46,437 nucleotides of DNA from NCBI GenBank assembly GCA_017431785.1, contig JAFRKJ010000060.1, positions 1 through 46,437 on the forward strand, read 5' to 3'. The notes beneath the pieces were generated by a model that was given only the letters and a program-made list of their open reading frames with translations, was not told where the DNA came from and ran no database searches. Below, in pieces: positions 33,694-42,747 of the stretch. This DNA is from Bacillota bacterium. Its GTDB lineage: Bacteria; Bacillota; Clostridia; Peptostreptococcales; Anaerovoracaceae. The position numbers were made by a program, and so were the translations under genes. Numbering within the stretch: position 1 is the first letter of the stretch; each line of letters opens with the position of its first letter.

Positions 33694-34905
33694 ATGAAGA
33701 ACAGAAGGTTTTTATTAAGTTGGATGATTGCTTTTGCAATGGCGTTCACATTGCTTCCGTCAACGGTTGTTTGCGTATACGGTGGCAATGAAAATACTAC
33801 AGAGCCAACAGGAACGGCATCTGATATGTCGAAAGACAGTGATTCCGGAACGGGTGAAACCGTGACTGAGAATCCTTCGACAGAAAGCTCTGAGGAAACA
33901 TCCGAAAACGTGGAGACAACGTCAGAGAGTCAGCCGGAAGAAACGACTGAAACGGAATCAGTAACAACAACTACAACAAAAGCCACAACAACGACAACGA
34001 CAACCACCAAGGCCACGACGACGAAGATATCAACGACCATCAACACATCTGGCAAGAAATGGGTTACGCCCAAAGGCAATAAAACCCTTAAACTGACGAT
34101 TTGCCGCAATTCCGATGGAACGGTCTTCGATCTCACGAAACAGGCAGGCCAGAAACTGTACGCCTATGACACACTGCAGGGCGCGACAGCTGGCAAGGGA
34201 TACGGATACTTCAGTCTTTACAACAGAAAGAACACCACTGCGAAAATCGTGAAGGTCAGACTCCGCGATATGAAGGTGATGAAGGTTTCCGGCGTTTTGT
34301 ATGTCAAACACGCCAATGAACTGACATACAATAAAAGAAATAATACGATTGTCGTAGCGAATGCAGATCCGACGCCAAAGAGGATCAGCGTCGTGGACGC
34401 GAATACACTTCGGGTCAAGTTTCATAAAAAACTGGTCATGCCGAAGACAGTCAAGGGAATGTCCAAGAAACAGCGTAAGAAGTTCAAAGGAATCGGTGCG
34501 ATTGCATATAACGAGAAACACAACATCTATGTCTGCCGCATGAGAAAGACCAACGATCTGCTGTTCCTCAATGCGAGTTTCAAACCGTATAAGAGGGTCA
34601 AGCAAAAGTCAAAAGTCAAAGGGATGCTGTATCAGGGACTGGACAGCTACAAAGACTGCATCATGGTCTGCCAGAGCTTCAAGGGCAAGAAAAAGTATAA
34701 TCTGATTACAGTCTACAACATGAAGGGAAAGAAACTCGCCAGATTCAAAATGTACCTGGGCAAACCGAAAAGAGAGCTGGAGACGATTTTCCACGACGGC
34801 AATCAGTTCTATGTGGGATGCTATAGCAGCTACGGATCGAAATCTGACCTTCAGAAATATCACGTCAAGAGGGAAAACAAAATCTACCGGATCAACAATC
34901 TTTGA
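33694..34905 (+). CDS. Secreted Thr-rich stalk protein with Lys-rich C-terminal domain
   Basis: The 403-residue protein has a signal peptide (MKNRRFLLSWMIAFAMAFTL... cleavage near residue 30). A Ser/Thr/Glu-rich segment and a nearly pure Thr tract (residues about 86-120) follow, the kind of linker that is often O-glycosylated. The C-terminal 270 residues are rich in Lys and short beta strands with repeating YNKRNNTIVVAN, IAYNEKHNIYVC and FHDGNQFYVGC units, resembling a beta-propeller; no known family recognised. ATG chosen because AGAAGGA lies 9 nt upstream; a TTG at 33685 is too close. It is divergently oriented inside the Tad locus. Confidence 0.82.
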   Translation: MKNRRFLLSWMIAFAMAFTLLPSTVVCVYGGNENTTEPTGTASDMSKDSDSGTGETVTENPSTESSEETSENVETTSESQPEETTETESVTTTTTKATTTTTTTTKATTTKISTTINTSGKKWVTPKGNKTLKLTICRNSDGTVFDLTKQAGQKLYAYDTLQGATAGKGYGYFSLYNRKNTTAKIVKVRLRDMKVMKVSGVLYVKHANELTYNKRNNTIVVANADPTPKRISVVDANTLRVKFHKKLVMPKTVKGMSKKQRKKFKGIGAIAYNEKHNIYVCRMRKTNDLLFLNASFKPYKRVKQKSKVKGMLYQGLDSYKDCIMVCQSFKGKKKYNLITVYNMKGKKLARFKMYLGKPKRELETIFHDGNQFYVGCYSSYGSKSDLQKYHVKRENKIYRINNL

Positions 34906-34989
34906 TGCAATCACCAATTATAAATGTAGTGTTTTCATACAATTTTCATACTTTGCCCCATTGCTTTAATGTGATAAAATAATAACAAG

Positions 34990-35018
34990 TTGCATTTGCA
35001 ATATGCTTTTGGTACAAT
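34990..35018 (+). promoter_or_regulatory. Promoter of the AGCS symporter gene
   Basis: TTGCAT (34990-34995), 17-nt spacer, TACAAT (35013-35018) with TGG extension. The leader to the ATG is about 45 nt. Confidence 0.75.
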
Positions 35019-35068
35019 GACTCGGTATTGTCAAATCATTATTTTATTAATATAGGAGGTTATTTTTT

Positions 35069-36496
35069 ATGGGCGCTATTGACAGTGTTGTTCTTGCAAT
35101 CAGCAACATTCTGTATCAGCCATGGTGCGTGCCTCTCATCCTGATTGGCGGCGCGATCTACCTGACGTTCAGATGTGGCTTTCTGCAGATCGGCATGTTC
35201 AGAGAAGCATGCAAAGTAATCATGGAAAAACCGCACGAAGGCGGCGTATCCTCATTTGGTGCGTTGATGGTATCGACGGCATCCAGAGTCGGTACAGGAA
35301 ACATCATCGGTGTTTCCACCGCGATTGTATGCGGAGGTCCCGGAGCAATCTTCTGGATGTGGATCACGGCATTCTTCGGCGGTGCATCGGCGTTCGTTGA
35401 GTCAACTCTGGCTCAGATCTATAAGAAAAAAGATGACGACGGAACATTCAAGGGCGGACCTGCATTCTACATGAGAGATGCTCTCGGTCAGAAATGGCTC
35501 GGTGTTATTTTCTCAATTTTTATCATCTTCACTTACATGATCGGTTACAATATGCTTGCTGCATACAACCTGCAGTCAACATTCGCGGTATTTGATTTCT
35601 ACAATGAATCATCAACACCTGCGATTATCGGTCTGATTCTGATGATTCTTTTCGGCGTCATCGTATTCGGCGGAGCAAAGAGACTGATCAACGTTACAGA
35701 AGTGCTCGTACCTGTCATGGGTGTCATGTACATCATCGTAGCAATCATCGTCCTGGTCATGAACATCGGAAACATTGGACACATGTTCGGAATGATTTTC
35801 TCAAGTGCATTCGACTTCGAGGCAATCTTCGGCGGTTTTGCCGGATCATGCATCATGTATGGTGTTAAGAGAGGTCTGTACTCCAATGAAGCTGGTATGG
35901 GTTCTGCTCCAAATGCTGCGGCAAGAGCAGACGTATCACACCCGGCTAAGCAGGGCCTTGTACAGATGCTTTCCGTATTCATCGACACACTGCTCATCTG
36001 TACAGCGACAGCATTCATGTGCCTGTCCACAAACGTTATTCCGACTGACTACCTGGCTGCAGACGGAAGTGCAGACGCAGCAGGGTATGTGCAGGGATCA
36101 ATGGCAGATGTATTCGGCGGATTCGGACCGGTATTCATCTGTATCGCAATGATCTTCTTCGCATTCACAACGCTGATCGGTAACTATTCATACTGCGAAG
36201 GATGTTTCGAGTTCATCATCAACAGAGAAGCGAAGACTTCAGAACTTAGAGTAATGCGTATCATCGCATCCATCCTTATCTTTCTGGGTGCTGTTGCATC
36301 AGCAGGACTGGTATGGGATCTGGCTGATATGGCACAGGGACTCATGGTTATCACAAACGTACCAACGATCATCATACTGGGCAGAATTGCATTTAAGTGT
36401 CTGGATGACTACAAGGCACAGATGAGAGAAGGTAAGAACCCGATTTTCAAGGCGGCGAACATCAATCTCAAGCAGGAAACTGACTGGTGGAACTAG
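35069..36496 (+). CDS. AGCS family sodium:alanine/glycine symporter
   Basis: The 475-residue membrane protein has about 11 hydrophobic segments. AGCS marks: GGVSSFGALMVSTASRVGTGNIIGV near the N-terminus (here 92-125 bp into the gene onwards), GAIFWMWITAFFGGASAFVEST, and SNEAGMGSAPNAAARAD. These couple Na+ to uptake of alanine or glycine. AGGAGGT precedes the start. It is monocistronic, with its own promoter and terminator, and lies between the two blocks of the minus-strand Tad locus. Confidence 0.95.
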   Translation: MGAIDSVVLAISNILYQPWCVPLILIGGAIYLTFRCGFLQIGMFREACKVIMEKPHEGGVSSFGALMVSTASRVGTGNIIGVSTAIVCGGPGAIFWMWITAFFGGASAFVESTLAQIYKKKDDDGTFKGGPAFYMRDALGQKWLGVIFSIFIIFTYMIGYNMLAAYNLQSTFAVFDFYNESSTPAIIGLILMILFGVIVFGGAKRLINVTEVLVPVMGVMYIIVAIIVLVMNIGNIGHMFGMIFSSAFDFEAIFGGFAGSCIMYGVKRGLYSNEAGMGSAPNAAARADVSHPAKQGLVQMLSVFIDTLLICTATAFMCLSTNVIPTDYLAADGSADAAGYVQGSMADVFGGFGPVFICIAMIFFAFTTLIGNYSYCEGCFEFIINREAKTSELRVMRIIASILIFLGAVASAGLVWDLADMAQGLMVITNVPTIIILGRIAFKCLDDYKAQMREGKNPIFKAANINLKQETDWWN

Positions 36497-36542
36497 AAAG
36501 TTGCTTTGAGACTGGTAAGTCACAGAAGACAAGAAATCATTG

Positions 36543-36573
36543 AAGGACGAAGCGTTTGCTTCGTCCTTTTTTT
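36543..36573 (+). terminator. Terminator after the AGCS gene
   Basis: AAGGACGAAGC (36543-36553) pairs perfectly with GCTTCGTCCTT (36558-36568), followed by a run of T. It could also act weakly for tadC from the other side. Confidence 0.95.
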
Positions 36574-36602
36574 CATGATTACGATTCCGACGATTGTCTC
36601 GG

Positions 36603-37700
36603 TTACAATTCCAGCAGGGCAGGGCTCACAGTCACGACGACGAGGACGAGAAGGAAAACTGTAAGGGGCAATGTCAGTTTCGTCTCGGCCAGCCGTCCGC
36701 GCTCCTCGCTGCTCCGCTTGCGGGAGAGCCAGAGCATTTCACTCTCGGACTGGAGTTTATCCGCGAGCTCCACGCCCTTGCTGATATTGTCACTGATAAT
36801 ATTACTGATGCGCATCAGCTCTCGGTCGCCTTCGCCCAAGCCAAGGCCGCTCCGCGCAAAAGCTCTGAATTCTTTTGCCAAAGACCCGTTGGTCTCTTTG
36901 ATTCGGGCGTATATATCGCCCATGCAGTGATAGAAGTAATCGTCACGCCGCCCATCCGATTGAAACCCGTTCGAAGAAAGATTTTCCTCAACAATCTTTT
37001 CAAAGGCAGAGCTCAGAACAAGCCCAGCCCCAAGCAGGAGCACGAGTCTGTTGATGAACTCCGGAAGCTGCCGCCGTACCGAATCCTGTTGTTGCAGCCG
37101 AATCTTCTCCAGCGGATCAAGCCTACGTACGTAGATGAGCACGGCAAGGAGCATCATTCCAAAAGCAATCACAGCCGTGTTGGTTTTTTTCTCTGAAGTC
37201 CAGGTAATCTTTTCTCCCGTACGTAGCTGATCAGGCAGGGAAACACGCTTCGCGCTTTGGTCATCATTGAGCGAACCGATGACACTGCGCATTTCATAAG
37301 CCAGGAGCTCATCTTCCGACATGGCACCGGCATCATCACTGCTGGCACCATTACTGCCGCCTTCGCTGCCGCCGAACAGACCGCCGGAGTTGCCATACGC
37401 GGAACCGCCTTTTCGCGCATACGGATAGAGGGACACATCATACTTCTTCGTCACGGTGCCGTCGTCTGTTTCAATGTCAGCTTTGAGCCTGATGTGTCCG
37501 GCGCTTCTTCCTTCCCCCGGCCTGACAAGATATACACCGTTATCTCCCCGCAGCAGGGAGAGAGATGCGAAGTCAAACCCGATGAAGAAATCGAAAAGCA
37601 AAAGCAATACGCCCGCTGTGATTACGATCATTATTCTCTTCACAGCCAGACGGTTCAGATTGTCTGCCGTCAGGGCAGGATCTTTTCTAAATTTCAACAT
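36603..37700 (-). CDS. tadC: TadC-like inner-membrane platform protein
   Basis: The 365-residue protein has an N-terminal membrane segment (about 22-42), an extracytoplasmic region of about 130 residues with a Gly/Ser-rich insert (96-125), a second membrane segment (about 174-190), and a C-terminal half resembling type II secretion F / TadC: RRQLPEFINRLVLLLGAGL, EFRAFARSGLG..GDRELMR and a final hydrophobic helix. With TadB it should form the platform that the TadA motor turns. The large outside domain is longer than in usual TadC. It overlaps the tadB stop by 14 bp. Confidence 0.8.
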   Translation of the reverse strand: MLKFRKDPALTADNLNRLAVKRIMIVITAGVLLLLFDFFIGFDFASLSLLRGDNGVYLVRPGEGRSAGHIRLKADIETDDGTVTKKYDVSLYPYARKGGSAYGNSGGLFGGSEGGSNGASSDDAGAMSEDELLAYEMRSVIGSLNDDQSAKRVSLPDQLRTGEKITWTSEKKTNTAVIAFGMMLLAVLIYVRRLDPLEKIRLQQQDSVRRQLPEFINRLVLLLGAGLVLSSAFEKIVEENLSSNGFQSDGRRDDYFYHCMGDIYARIKETNGSLAKEFRAFARSGLGLGEGDRELMRISNIISDNISKGVELADKLQSESEMLWLSRKRSSEERGRLAETKLTLPLTVFLLVLVVVTVSPALLEL

Positions 37701-38433
37701 TGGATATCCGCTCCATCATCAGAAGGGCCCAAAGGCCTGCGCCCAGGCAGCCTGTCATAATCAGCCGCCCGGGCACCCCTGCATAAAGAGGAACAATATA
37801 GGATGGCGAGAGAAGATTCAGAATGAGCAGCATTGCCACAGGCATGAGCGCAATCAATCTTCCCTCGAATTTTTTCTGTGCAGTCACCGCCTTGATTTCA
37901 CGTTCGATATTGATTTTATCGGTGAGTATGGCGGAAGTGCGCGCAATGATTTTGCCCAGATCCCCGCCGAGATTCCGGCTAATGATGTAGACCTGGACGA
38001 AATTGCTGATGTCCTCACAGCAGCTCCTCGCAGCAAAGTCAGCCAGAAGCTCTCGGTCGCTTTCATTATTTTCGAGGATGCACCGTTTCATATGATTCAG
38101 TTCCAGCATGATTGGTTCTTCTGGTTCATACATCACAGAAAGGGAATCCGCTGCTTCGATGAGCGCTTCCGGCATCTGTCTGCCTGCTGCGATAGAGGAG
38201 GACAGGGAATAGAGCATATCTTTGAACTGAAGATTCAGCTTCTGTATACGCTGCTTCGCCCTGTAAGATTCATAAAATGGTTTCAGTCTGACGATCAGGA
38301 CTCCGGCCGCCGCCGAAAGAATGATGCTGTGGTAAAAGAGGAACACCAAAACTGCCACAGCCAGGTATCCGCCGCAAAAGAACAGCAGCCCCTCCTGATC
38401 TGTCATTTCATATTCTGAGTAGTTCCGTATCAT
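37687..38433 (-). CDS. tadB: TadB-like inner-membrane platform protein
   Basis: The 248-residue protein has two hydrophobic segments at the N-terminus (about 21-52) and two at the C-terminus with a helical T2SSF domain between (LQFKDMLYSLSSSIAAGRQM, ISRNLGGDLGKII). Start uncertain: ATG at 38433 has GGAG 6 nt upstream and overlaps the tadA end by 26 bp; ATG at 38439 or 38406 is possible. Translationally coupled with tadA and tadC. Confidence 0.85.
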   Translation of the reverse strand: MIRNYSEYEMTDQEGLLFFCGGYLAVAVLVFLFYHSIILSAAAGVLIVRLKPFYESYRAKQRIQKLNLQFKDMLYSLSSSIAAGRQMPEALIEAADSLSVMYEPEEPIMLELNHMKRCILENNESDRELLADFAARSCCEDISNFVQVYIISRNLGGDLGKIIARTSAILTDKINIEREIKAVTAQKKFEGRLIALMPVAMLLILNLLSPSYIVPLYAGVPGRLIMTGCLGAGLWALLMMERISNVEI

Positions 38434-39631
38434 CAGCATCTCCAATCTCAAGTTTTTCTCTGTGCAGCAGACGGTTTCCCGTCATACCGCAGTCCAGCCG
38501 GTACAGACTGTTGATTTGAATCTGTCCGTCCAGGACATCATCCAGTTCAGCGATTTCAATGACCTTGCGGCTGCCATCTCTCATACGGCTCATGTGGATC
38601 ATGATGTCGATTCCTTCGCTGATTTGCGCCCGTATGGCGTCCACGGGAAAGTCGGCGGCTTGCATGAACAACGCTTCCAGTCTCTTCAGCATTCCTGAGA
38701 TGCTGTTGGCGTGTCCGGTACTCAGGGAACCGGCGTGACCGGTGTTCATCGCGTTGATCATATCGAATACTTCGCTGCCCCTGACTTCCCCGACAATGAT
38801 CCGGTCCGGCCGCATGCGGAGACTGGCTTTGACCAGCTGCGTCATATCCACCTGACCTTTGCCGGATACGTTGGCGCTGCGGCATTCCATGCGAACGATA
38901 TTTTTGATTTGGTGAATCTGCAGCTCTGCGGAGTCCTCGATCACAATGATGCGTTCATGGTCTGGGATGAGCTGCGCGAGCACATTGAGCATGGTGGTCT
39001 TGCCGCTTGAGGTCCCACCGGAAACGAAACAGTTGTAGCCGCAGCGTACCAGAATCCTAAGGAGTTCTGCCGCTTCTGGGTTTACCGTCTCATTTCTGAT
39101 GAAATCCCTCATAGTCATGACTGTTTCAGGAAATTTACGAATGGTTAGAATCGGTCCGTTCAGAGCGATGTTTCCGTAGACCGCGTTGACTCTGGATCCA
39201 TCGCTTAAGCGCGCGTCTACTATGGGGTTGAGCTCATTAATCTCACGGTGGACTCTGCCGGCGATACGTCTGATCAGTTCCTGCAGATCTTCTGTGGAAT
39301 CAAAAGCAAGAGGGACTTGTGTAATCACTCCTTTGCGCTCAATGAAGATGCTGTCAGCGCCGTTTACCATGATCTCTGAAATGGACTTGTCATCGATATA
39401 AGGCTGCAGGATATCCATCTCGCAACGCAGGGACAGAAACAGTCTCTCAATGAGGGAAGTGTTGTCCCTGAAACTGCAGGAAGAGGACCGCTCCTGTGAA
39501 AAGACATACTCTTCGATGATCGTAAGGGCTTTTTCATCTGTCATTTCCTCCACGGATTCAGTAAGCAAAAGCCTTATATCCCGAATGTATTCTTTCACAT
39601 CTTGCTTAGTATAAAATGACATAATAACCAT
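38408..39631 (-). CDS. tadA: TadA/CpaF-type pilus assembly ATPase
   Basis: The 407-residue protein is the hexameric motor of the Tad pilus. Visible: N-terminal domain with DDKSISEIMVNGADSIFIE (81-100), Walker A GGTSSGKTT (205-213), Asp box (IVIEDSAELQI), Walker B-like RPDRIIVGEVRG and the His box TGHAGSLSTGHA. GAAAGG is 6 nt before the ATG. First gene of the minus-strand tadA-tadB-tadC operon. No TadZ/CpaE partner and no prepilin peptidase is in the window. Confidence 0.95.
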   Translation of the reverse strand: MVIMSFYTKQDVKEYIRDIRLLLTESVEEMTDEKALTIIEEYVFSQERSSSCSFRDNTSLIERLFLSLRCEMDILQPYIDDKSISEIMVNGADSIFIERKGVITQVPLAFDSTEDLQELIRRIAGRVHREINELNPIVDARLSDGSRVNAVYGNIALNGPILTIRKFPETVMTMRDFIRNETVNPEAAELLRILVRCGYNCFVSGGTSSGKTTMLNVLAQLIPDHERIIVIEDSAELQIHQIKNIVRMECRSANVSGKGQVDMTQLVKASLRMRPDRIIVGEVRGSEVFDMINAMNTGHAGSLSTGHANSISGMLKRLEALFMQAADFPVDAIRAQISEGIDIMIHMSRMRDGSRKVIEIAELDDVLDGQIQINSLYRLDCGMTGNRLLHREKLEIGDADDTELLRI

Positions 39632-39650
39632 TTATTTCCTTTCGCGATGT

Positions 39651-39679
39651 ATAATAACATAAATTCCAAAATTTAGCAA
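39651..39679 (-). promoter_or_regulatory. tadA promoter
   Basis: On the minus strand TTGCTA (39679-39674), 17-nt spacer, TATTAT (39656-39651). Just upstream, AATTTCAAAT occurs twice (39685-39694 and 39697-39706, period 12), a possible regulator or UP element shared with the divergent permease gene. Confidence 0.75.
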
Positions 39680-39772
39680 TCCCTAATTTCAAATTGAATT
39701 TCAAATCACTCTGTGATAGCATAACTATGTTCGTTTATAAGAGTTAATGTTTTGTTTTATGAGGTAGATATT

Positions 39773-41497
39773 ATGAGTCAGCAAGAGCCGCAGCTGCAGG
39801 GTGTAGCCGGACTGAAAAAGCATGATATCAAGGTTTCAGGAATTGTGTTCATGCTCTACTGTCTGGTAGCTGCAGGTGCATTTGGTATCGAGGAGATGAT
39901 TCCGGAAGCAGGTCCAGGTATGACTTTGTTGCTTTTGTGCATCTTCCCGTTTATATGGGCATATCCGATCAGTTCACTGGTAGCGGAATGTTCCTCTGTT
40001 ATGCCGTCTGAGGGCGGTGTGTACGTCTGGGTCAAGGAAGCCTTTGGTGAATTCTGGGGATTCCAGACCGGTTGGTGGGCAACCGTTTCCACCTATATTA
40101 CAAATGGAGTTTATGTAGCGCTGGTATCAGGTTATGTCAGCCAGATGATTCCGATGTCCTATGCTGGTTCTCTGGCACTGAAAATCGGCATGATCGCCAT
40201 CTTTACCATCGTCAATTTGCTGGGTCTTAGAGAGGTTGGAACTGTCAGTACGGTTCTGTCCCTGCTGATCGTTGCAGCATTCCTGCTTGTTGCAATCGTT
40301 GGTTTCCTCAATTGGAACGCCAACCCGGTTGAACCATTCATGCCGGAAGATTACACGCTGATCGATGGACTGGGCGGCGGTATCTGCATCTGCATCTGGA
40401 TGTACTGCGGATATGAATGTATCTCCAATATGGCCGGCGAAGTCAAGAACCCTCAGGTTATCCCTAAGGGACTGAAAATCGCTATGCCGCTGGTAGCACT
40501 GACATATGTACTTCCTACACTGGGCGGACTTGCTACTCTGCCGCAGGGTTCATGGGAGATGTGGTCCACAGAAGGCGGATTTTCCGGCGACCATGTAGGA
40601 TACGCTACAGTACTTACTGCAAACCTGGGACAGGCATGGGGCTATGTGTTCCTCGTCATCGCAATCATTTCACAGTGCGCGATCTTTAATACGTATCTGG
40701 CGTCTGGATCCAGAGGATTCTTCGTTCTGGCAGACGATCACCTTTGTCCGCAGTTCCTGGTCAAGGTCAGCAAGAACAGAGGTGTGCCATATGTCGGCAT
40801 CCTTTCACTGGCAGTCGTTACATTCATTCTTTCATTCAATGACTTCACGACGCTGGTTTCCATGGAAGTTGTATTCATGCTGGCACTGTATATCATCTTG
40901 CCGATTTCAGTGATCAAGCTGAGACATAAACTGCCGGTCGAAGAGAGAAGAAAAAGAGGCCTGTACATCATTCCGGGCGGCAACAAGGCGTTGATTTTCT
41001 ACTGCGGATTCCCGATCGTCATCGCGATCATCGCACTCCTGATCAACGGAACAGACTATCTGACCACAGGTCTGATGGCGCTGTGCTCCGGACCGATTGC
41101 CTACATTCTCTTCCGTAAGATCTGCGGCGGTCTGTCCGTCAATGATCCGGAAGGAAATCCAGTCAACGGATTCGGAATCCCGAAGGGCGATACTGTCAGA
41201 ATCGGCGTGTTCTCCCTTTGCGCAGGCGCAATGGCCTTCTTCGGTCAGTTCTGGCTGAGATGGTATGAAATCAGCTGGGGCGAATGGGAACCGGATGACT
41301 ACGATGTATTCTCAAACTGCATTCCACAGGTACAGACAGGTCTGGCTATCGGCGGTGCAATTCTGATCGTATTCGGTCTGATCATGTACTTCGTCGGCAA
41401 GAAGAACGACCCACCTCTTCCAGAGCATGAACTGGATGTTGAAGCAACACTCAACAAGTATCTGATGGAAGAGAAGACAGAGACATTCTTCGACTAG
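39773..41497 (+). CDS. APC superfamily amino-acid permease
   Basis: The 574-residue membrane protein has about 13-14 hydrophobic segments. APC marks: VFMLYCLVAAGAFGIEEMI near the N-terminus, SSVMPSEGGVYVWVKEAFG and the FGFQTGWWATVS-like segment, then GYECISNMAGEVKNPQ. It is closest in pattern to glutamate/GABA antiporter-type or basic-amino-acid permeases, but substrate is not certain. Start MSQQEPQ has GAGG 8 nt upstream; an earlier in-frame ATG (39752) lacks this. A strong terminator follows. Confidence 0.92.
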   Translation: MSQQEPQLQGVAGLKKHDIKVSGIVFMLYCLVAAGAFGIEEMIPEAGPGMTLLLLCIFPFIWAYPISSLVAECSSVMPSEGGVYVWVKEAFGEFWGFQTGWWATVSTYITNGVYVALVSGYVSQMIPMSYAGSLALKIGMIAIFTIVNLLGLREVGTVSTVLSLLIVAAFLLVAIVGFLNWNANPVEPFMPEDYTLIDGLGGGICICIWMYCGYECISNMAGEVKNPQVIPKGLKIAMPLVALTYVLPTLGGLATLPQGSWEMWSTEGGFSGDHVGYATVLTANLGQAWGYVFLVIAIISQCAIFNTYLASGSRGFFVLADDHLCPQFLVKVSKNRGVPYVGILSLAVVTFILSFNDFTTLVSMEVVFMLALYIILPISVIKLRHKLPVEERRKRGLYIIPGGNKALIFYCGFPIVIAIIALLINGTDYLTTGLMALCSGPIAYILFRKICGGLSVNDPEGNPVNGFGIPKGDTVRIGVFSLCAGAMAFFGQFWLRWYEISWGEWEPDDYDVFSNCIPQVQTGLAIGGAILIVFGLIMYFVGKKNDPPLPEHELDVEATLNKYLMEEKTETFFD

Positions 41498-41550
41498 GCG
41501 ATGACAGATTTGAAAATCGACTAACGCAAAGACTTCTTCTATAAGAATTG

Positions 41551-41579
41551 AAAGACACCACCTAAAGTGGTGTCTTTTT
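41551..41579 (+). terminator. Terminator after the APC permease
   Basis: AAAGACACCAC (41551-41561) pairs perfectly with GTGGTGTCTTT (41567-41577), then T. Confidence 0.95.
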
Positions 41580-41640
41580 AGGGCGATATTTGACATTAAA
41601 TTCCAAAAATGGTAATATCAAGCCACCGAGTATAATTTGA

Positions 41641-41788
41641 TGGGCATAAACTGATTTATTATATGGGTATAGTTCCCATAGTTTTCAAGAAATCGTACCC
41701 ATAACACGAGGCATAGAGACAACGTGTTGGGTACATAATATCAAAAACCATGGGTATTGTTCCCAATAATAAAACGAATATGACCCAA
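41641..41788. repeat. 148-bp imperfect inverted repeat with TGGG/CCCA blocks
   Basis: The two halves are related as reverse complements about a centre near 41714. In left-arm order the shared blocks are TGGG, TTTATTAT, TGGG, CCCAT, GTTTT, GTACCCA and ACACG, with a 2-nt bulge. The inner arms GTACCCATAACACG (41695-41708) and CGTGTTGGGTAC (41723-41734) form a 12-bp stem. TGGGTATAGTTCCCA (41664-41678) and TGGGTATTGTTCCCA (41751-41765) are near-identical. It fills most of the 331-bp gap 41498-41828 between the permease and the nuclease-like gene. It may be an operator array, a degenerate miniature element or an RNA structure. Confidence 0.75.
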
Positions 41789-41828
41789 AATATAAATCAT
41801 TGATTTCAGGAGAAGTATTTGGATTAGG

Positions 41829-42647
41829 ATGAATGAGTTTAAGGAAGCAATAAAACGCGAGCAGAGCCGCATTCAGAGGCTCATCGATTTGACGGATCAA
41901 GTTGAACATCTTGAAAAACGCGGGGCATTGATAGCTGACAAGCGTGGATCCAGTATTTACTGCTATGAGAGGAGAGGTCAGTCCAAAATATATCTTGGAA
42001 AGTCAGATTCAGAAGCAGCAAGAGCCTGTGCAGCATATCATTTCCTCACCGAAAAGAGCAATCGCCTTATGATTGACAAAAGCCTTTTGGAAAAACTGAT
42101 ACAGGATTACAAGGAGTACAATCATGAAGCGATTATCACTGCGCTTCCCACTTCGTACCGCACAATCCTCAACGAGGATTTCAACAATGAGCGCTATGAG
42201 GAACTGAAACGGTGGGCGAACGAAGAATATCCGAAAAACGAAGCGCCTTTTCCGGATTCAGAAACCTATTTGAAGGACGGGAGGCGTGTTCGGTCAAAAG
42301 GAGAATGCCTTCATGGGAACATTCTGATTGATATGGGGATTCCATTCCGCTACGACAGTATGATAATGATCACAGACGGCTATGGTAATTCTAAGTGGAT
42401 CAGCCCGGATTTCCTGATTCAATGTTTCGACCGCTCGCTGATTATCATCGAGCACCTCGGCCGCTTGTTTGATAAAGGGTACGCCATTGACTTCGGGGAG
42501 AAGTGTTACTGGTATCTGCAGGCAGGGTTCATCCTGGGGAAGAACTTCTTCGTCACAAGCGACGATATCCATGGCGGAACGGACAGTCAGGCGATTTGGG
42601 AAGTTGCAAAGGCAATCGAGCGGCTGTTTTACGGTGAGCCGCAGTAG
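41829..42647 (+). CDS. PD-(D/E)XK nuclease-like protein
   Basis: The 272-residue protein has a helical N-terminus (1-35) and a C-terminal region that reads like an uncharacterised PD-(D/E)XK nuclease fold: RVRSKGE (E159), then G-I-P-F-R-Y, SPDF (D194), a hydrophobic strand with IIIEH (E208-H209) and GEKCYWYLQAG (K225). Residues about 42-60 (YCYERRGQSKIYLG) form a second small beta unit. Nuclease activity is inference. The ribosome binding site is ambiguous: AGGAG at 41808-41812 is 16 nt from the ATG. The large inverted repeat lies immediately upstream. Confidence 0.7.
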   Translation: MNEFKEAIKREQSRIQRLIDLTDQVEHLEKRGALIADKRGSSIYCYERRGQSKIYLGKSDSEAARACAAYHFLTEKSNRLMIDKSLLEKLIQDYKEYNHEAIITALPTSYRTILNEDFNNERYEELKRWANEEYPKNEAPFPDSETYLKDGRRVRSKGECLHGNILIDMGIPFRYDSMIMITDGYGNSKWISPDFLIQCFDRSLIIIEHLGRLFDKGYAIDFGEKCYWYLQAGFILGKNFFVTSDDIHGGTDSQAIWEVAKAIERLFYGEPQ

Positions 42648-42747
42648 CAGGGCGTGGCAATTGGGTCGCACTAATCTTCGTTATTTATTTCAAGACCGTT
42701 ATGTGATAAAGTAAAGCAAAGGCAATAGCACTAACCGGGGGAATGAT

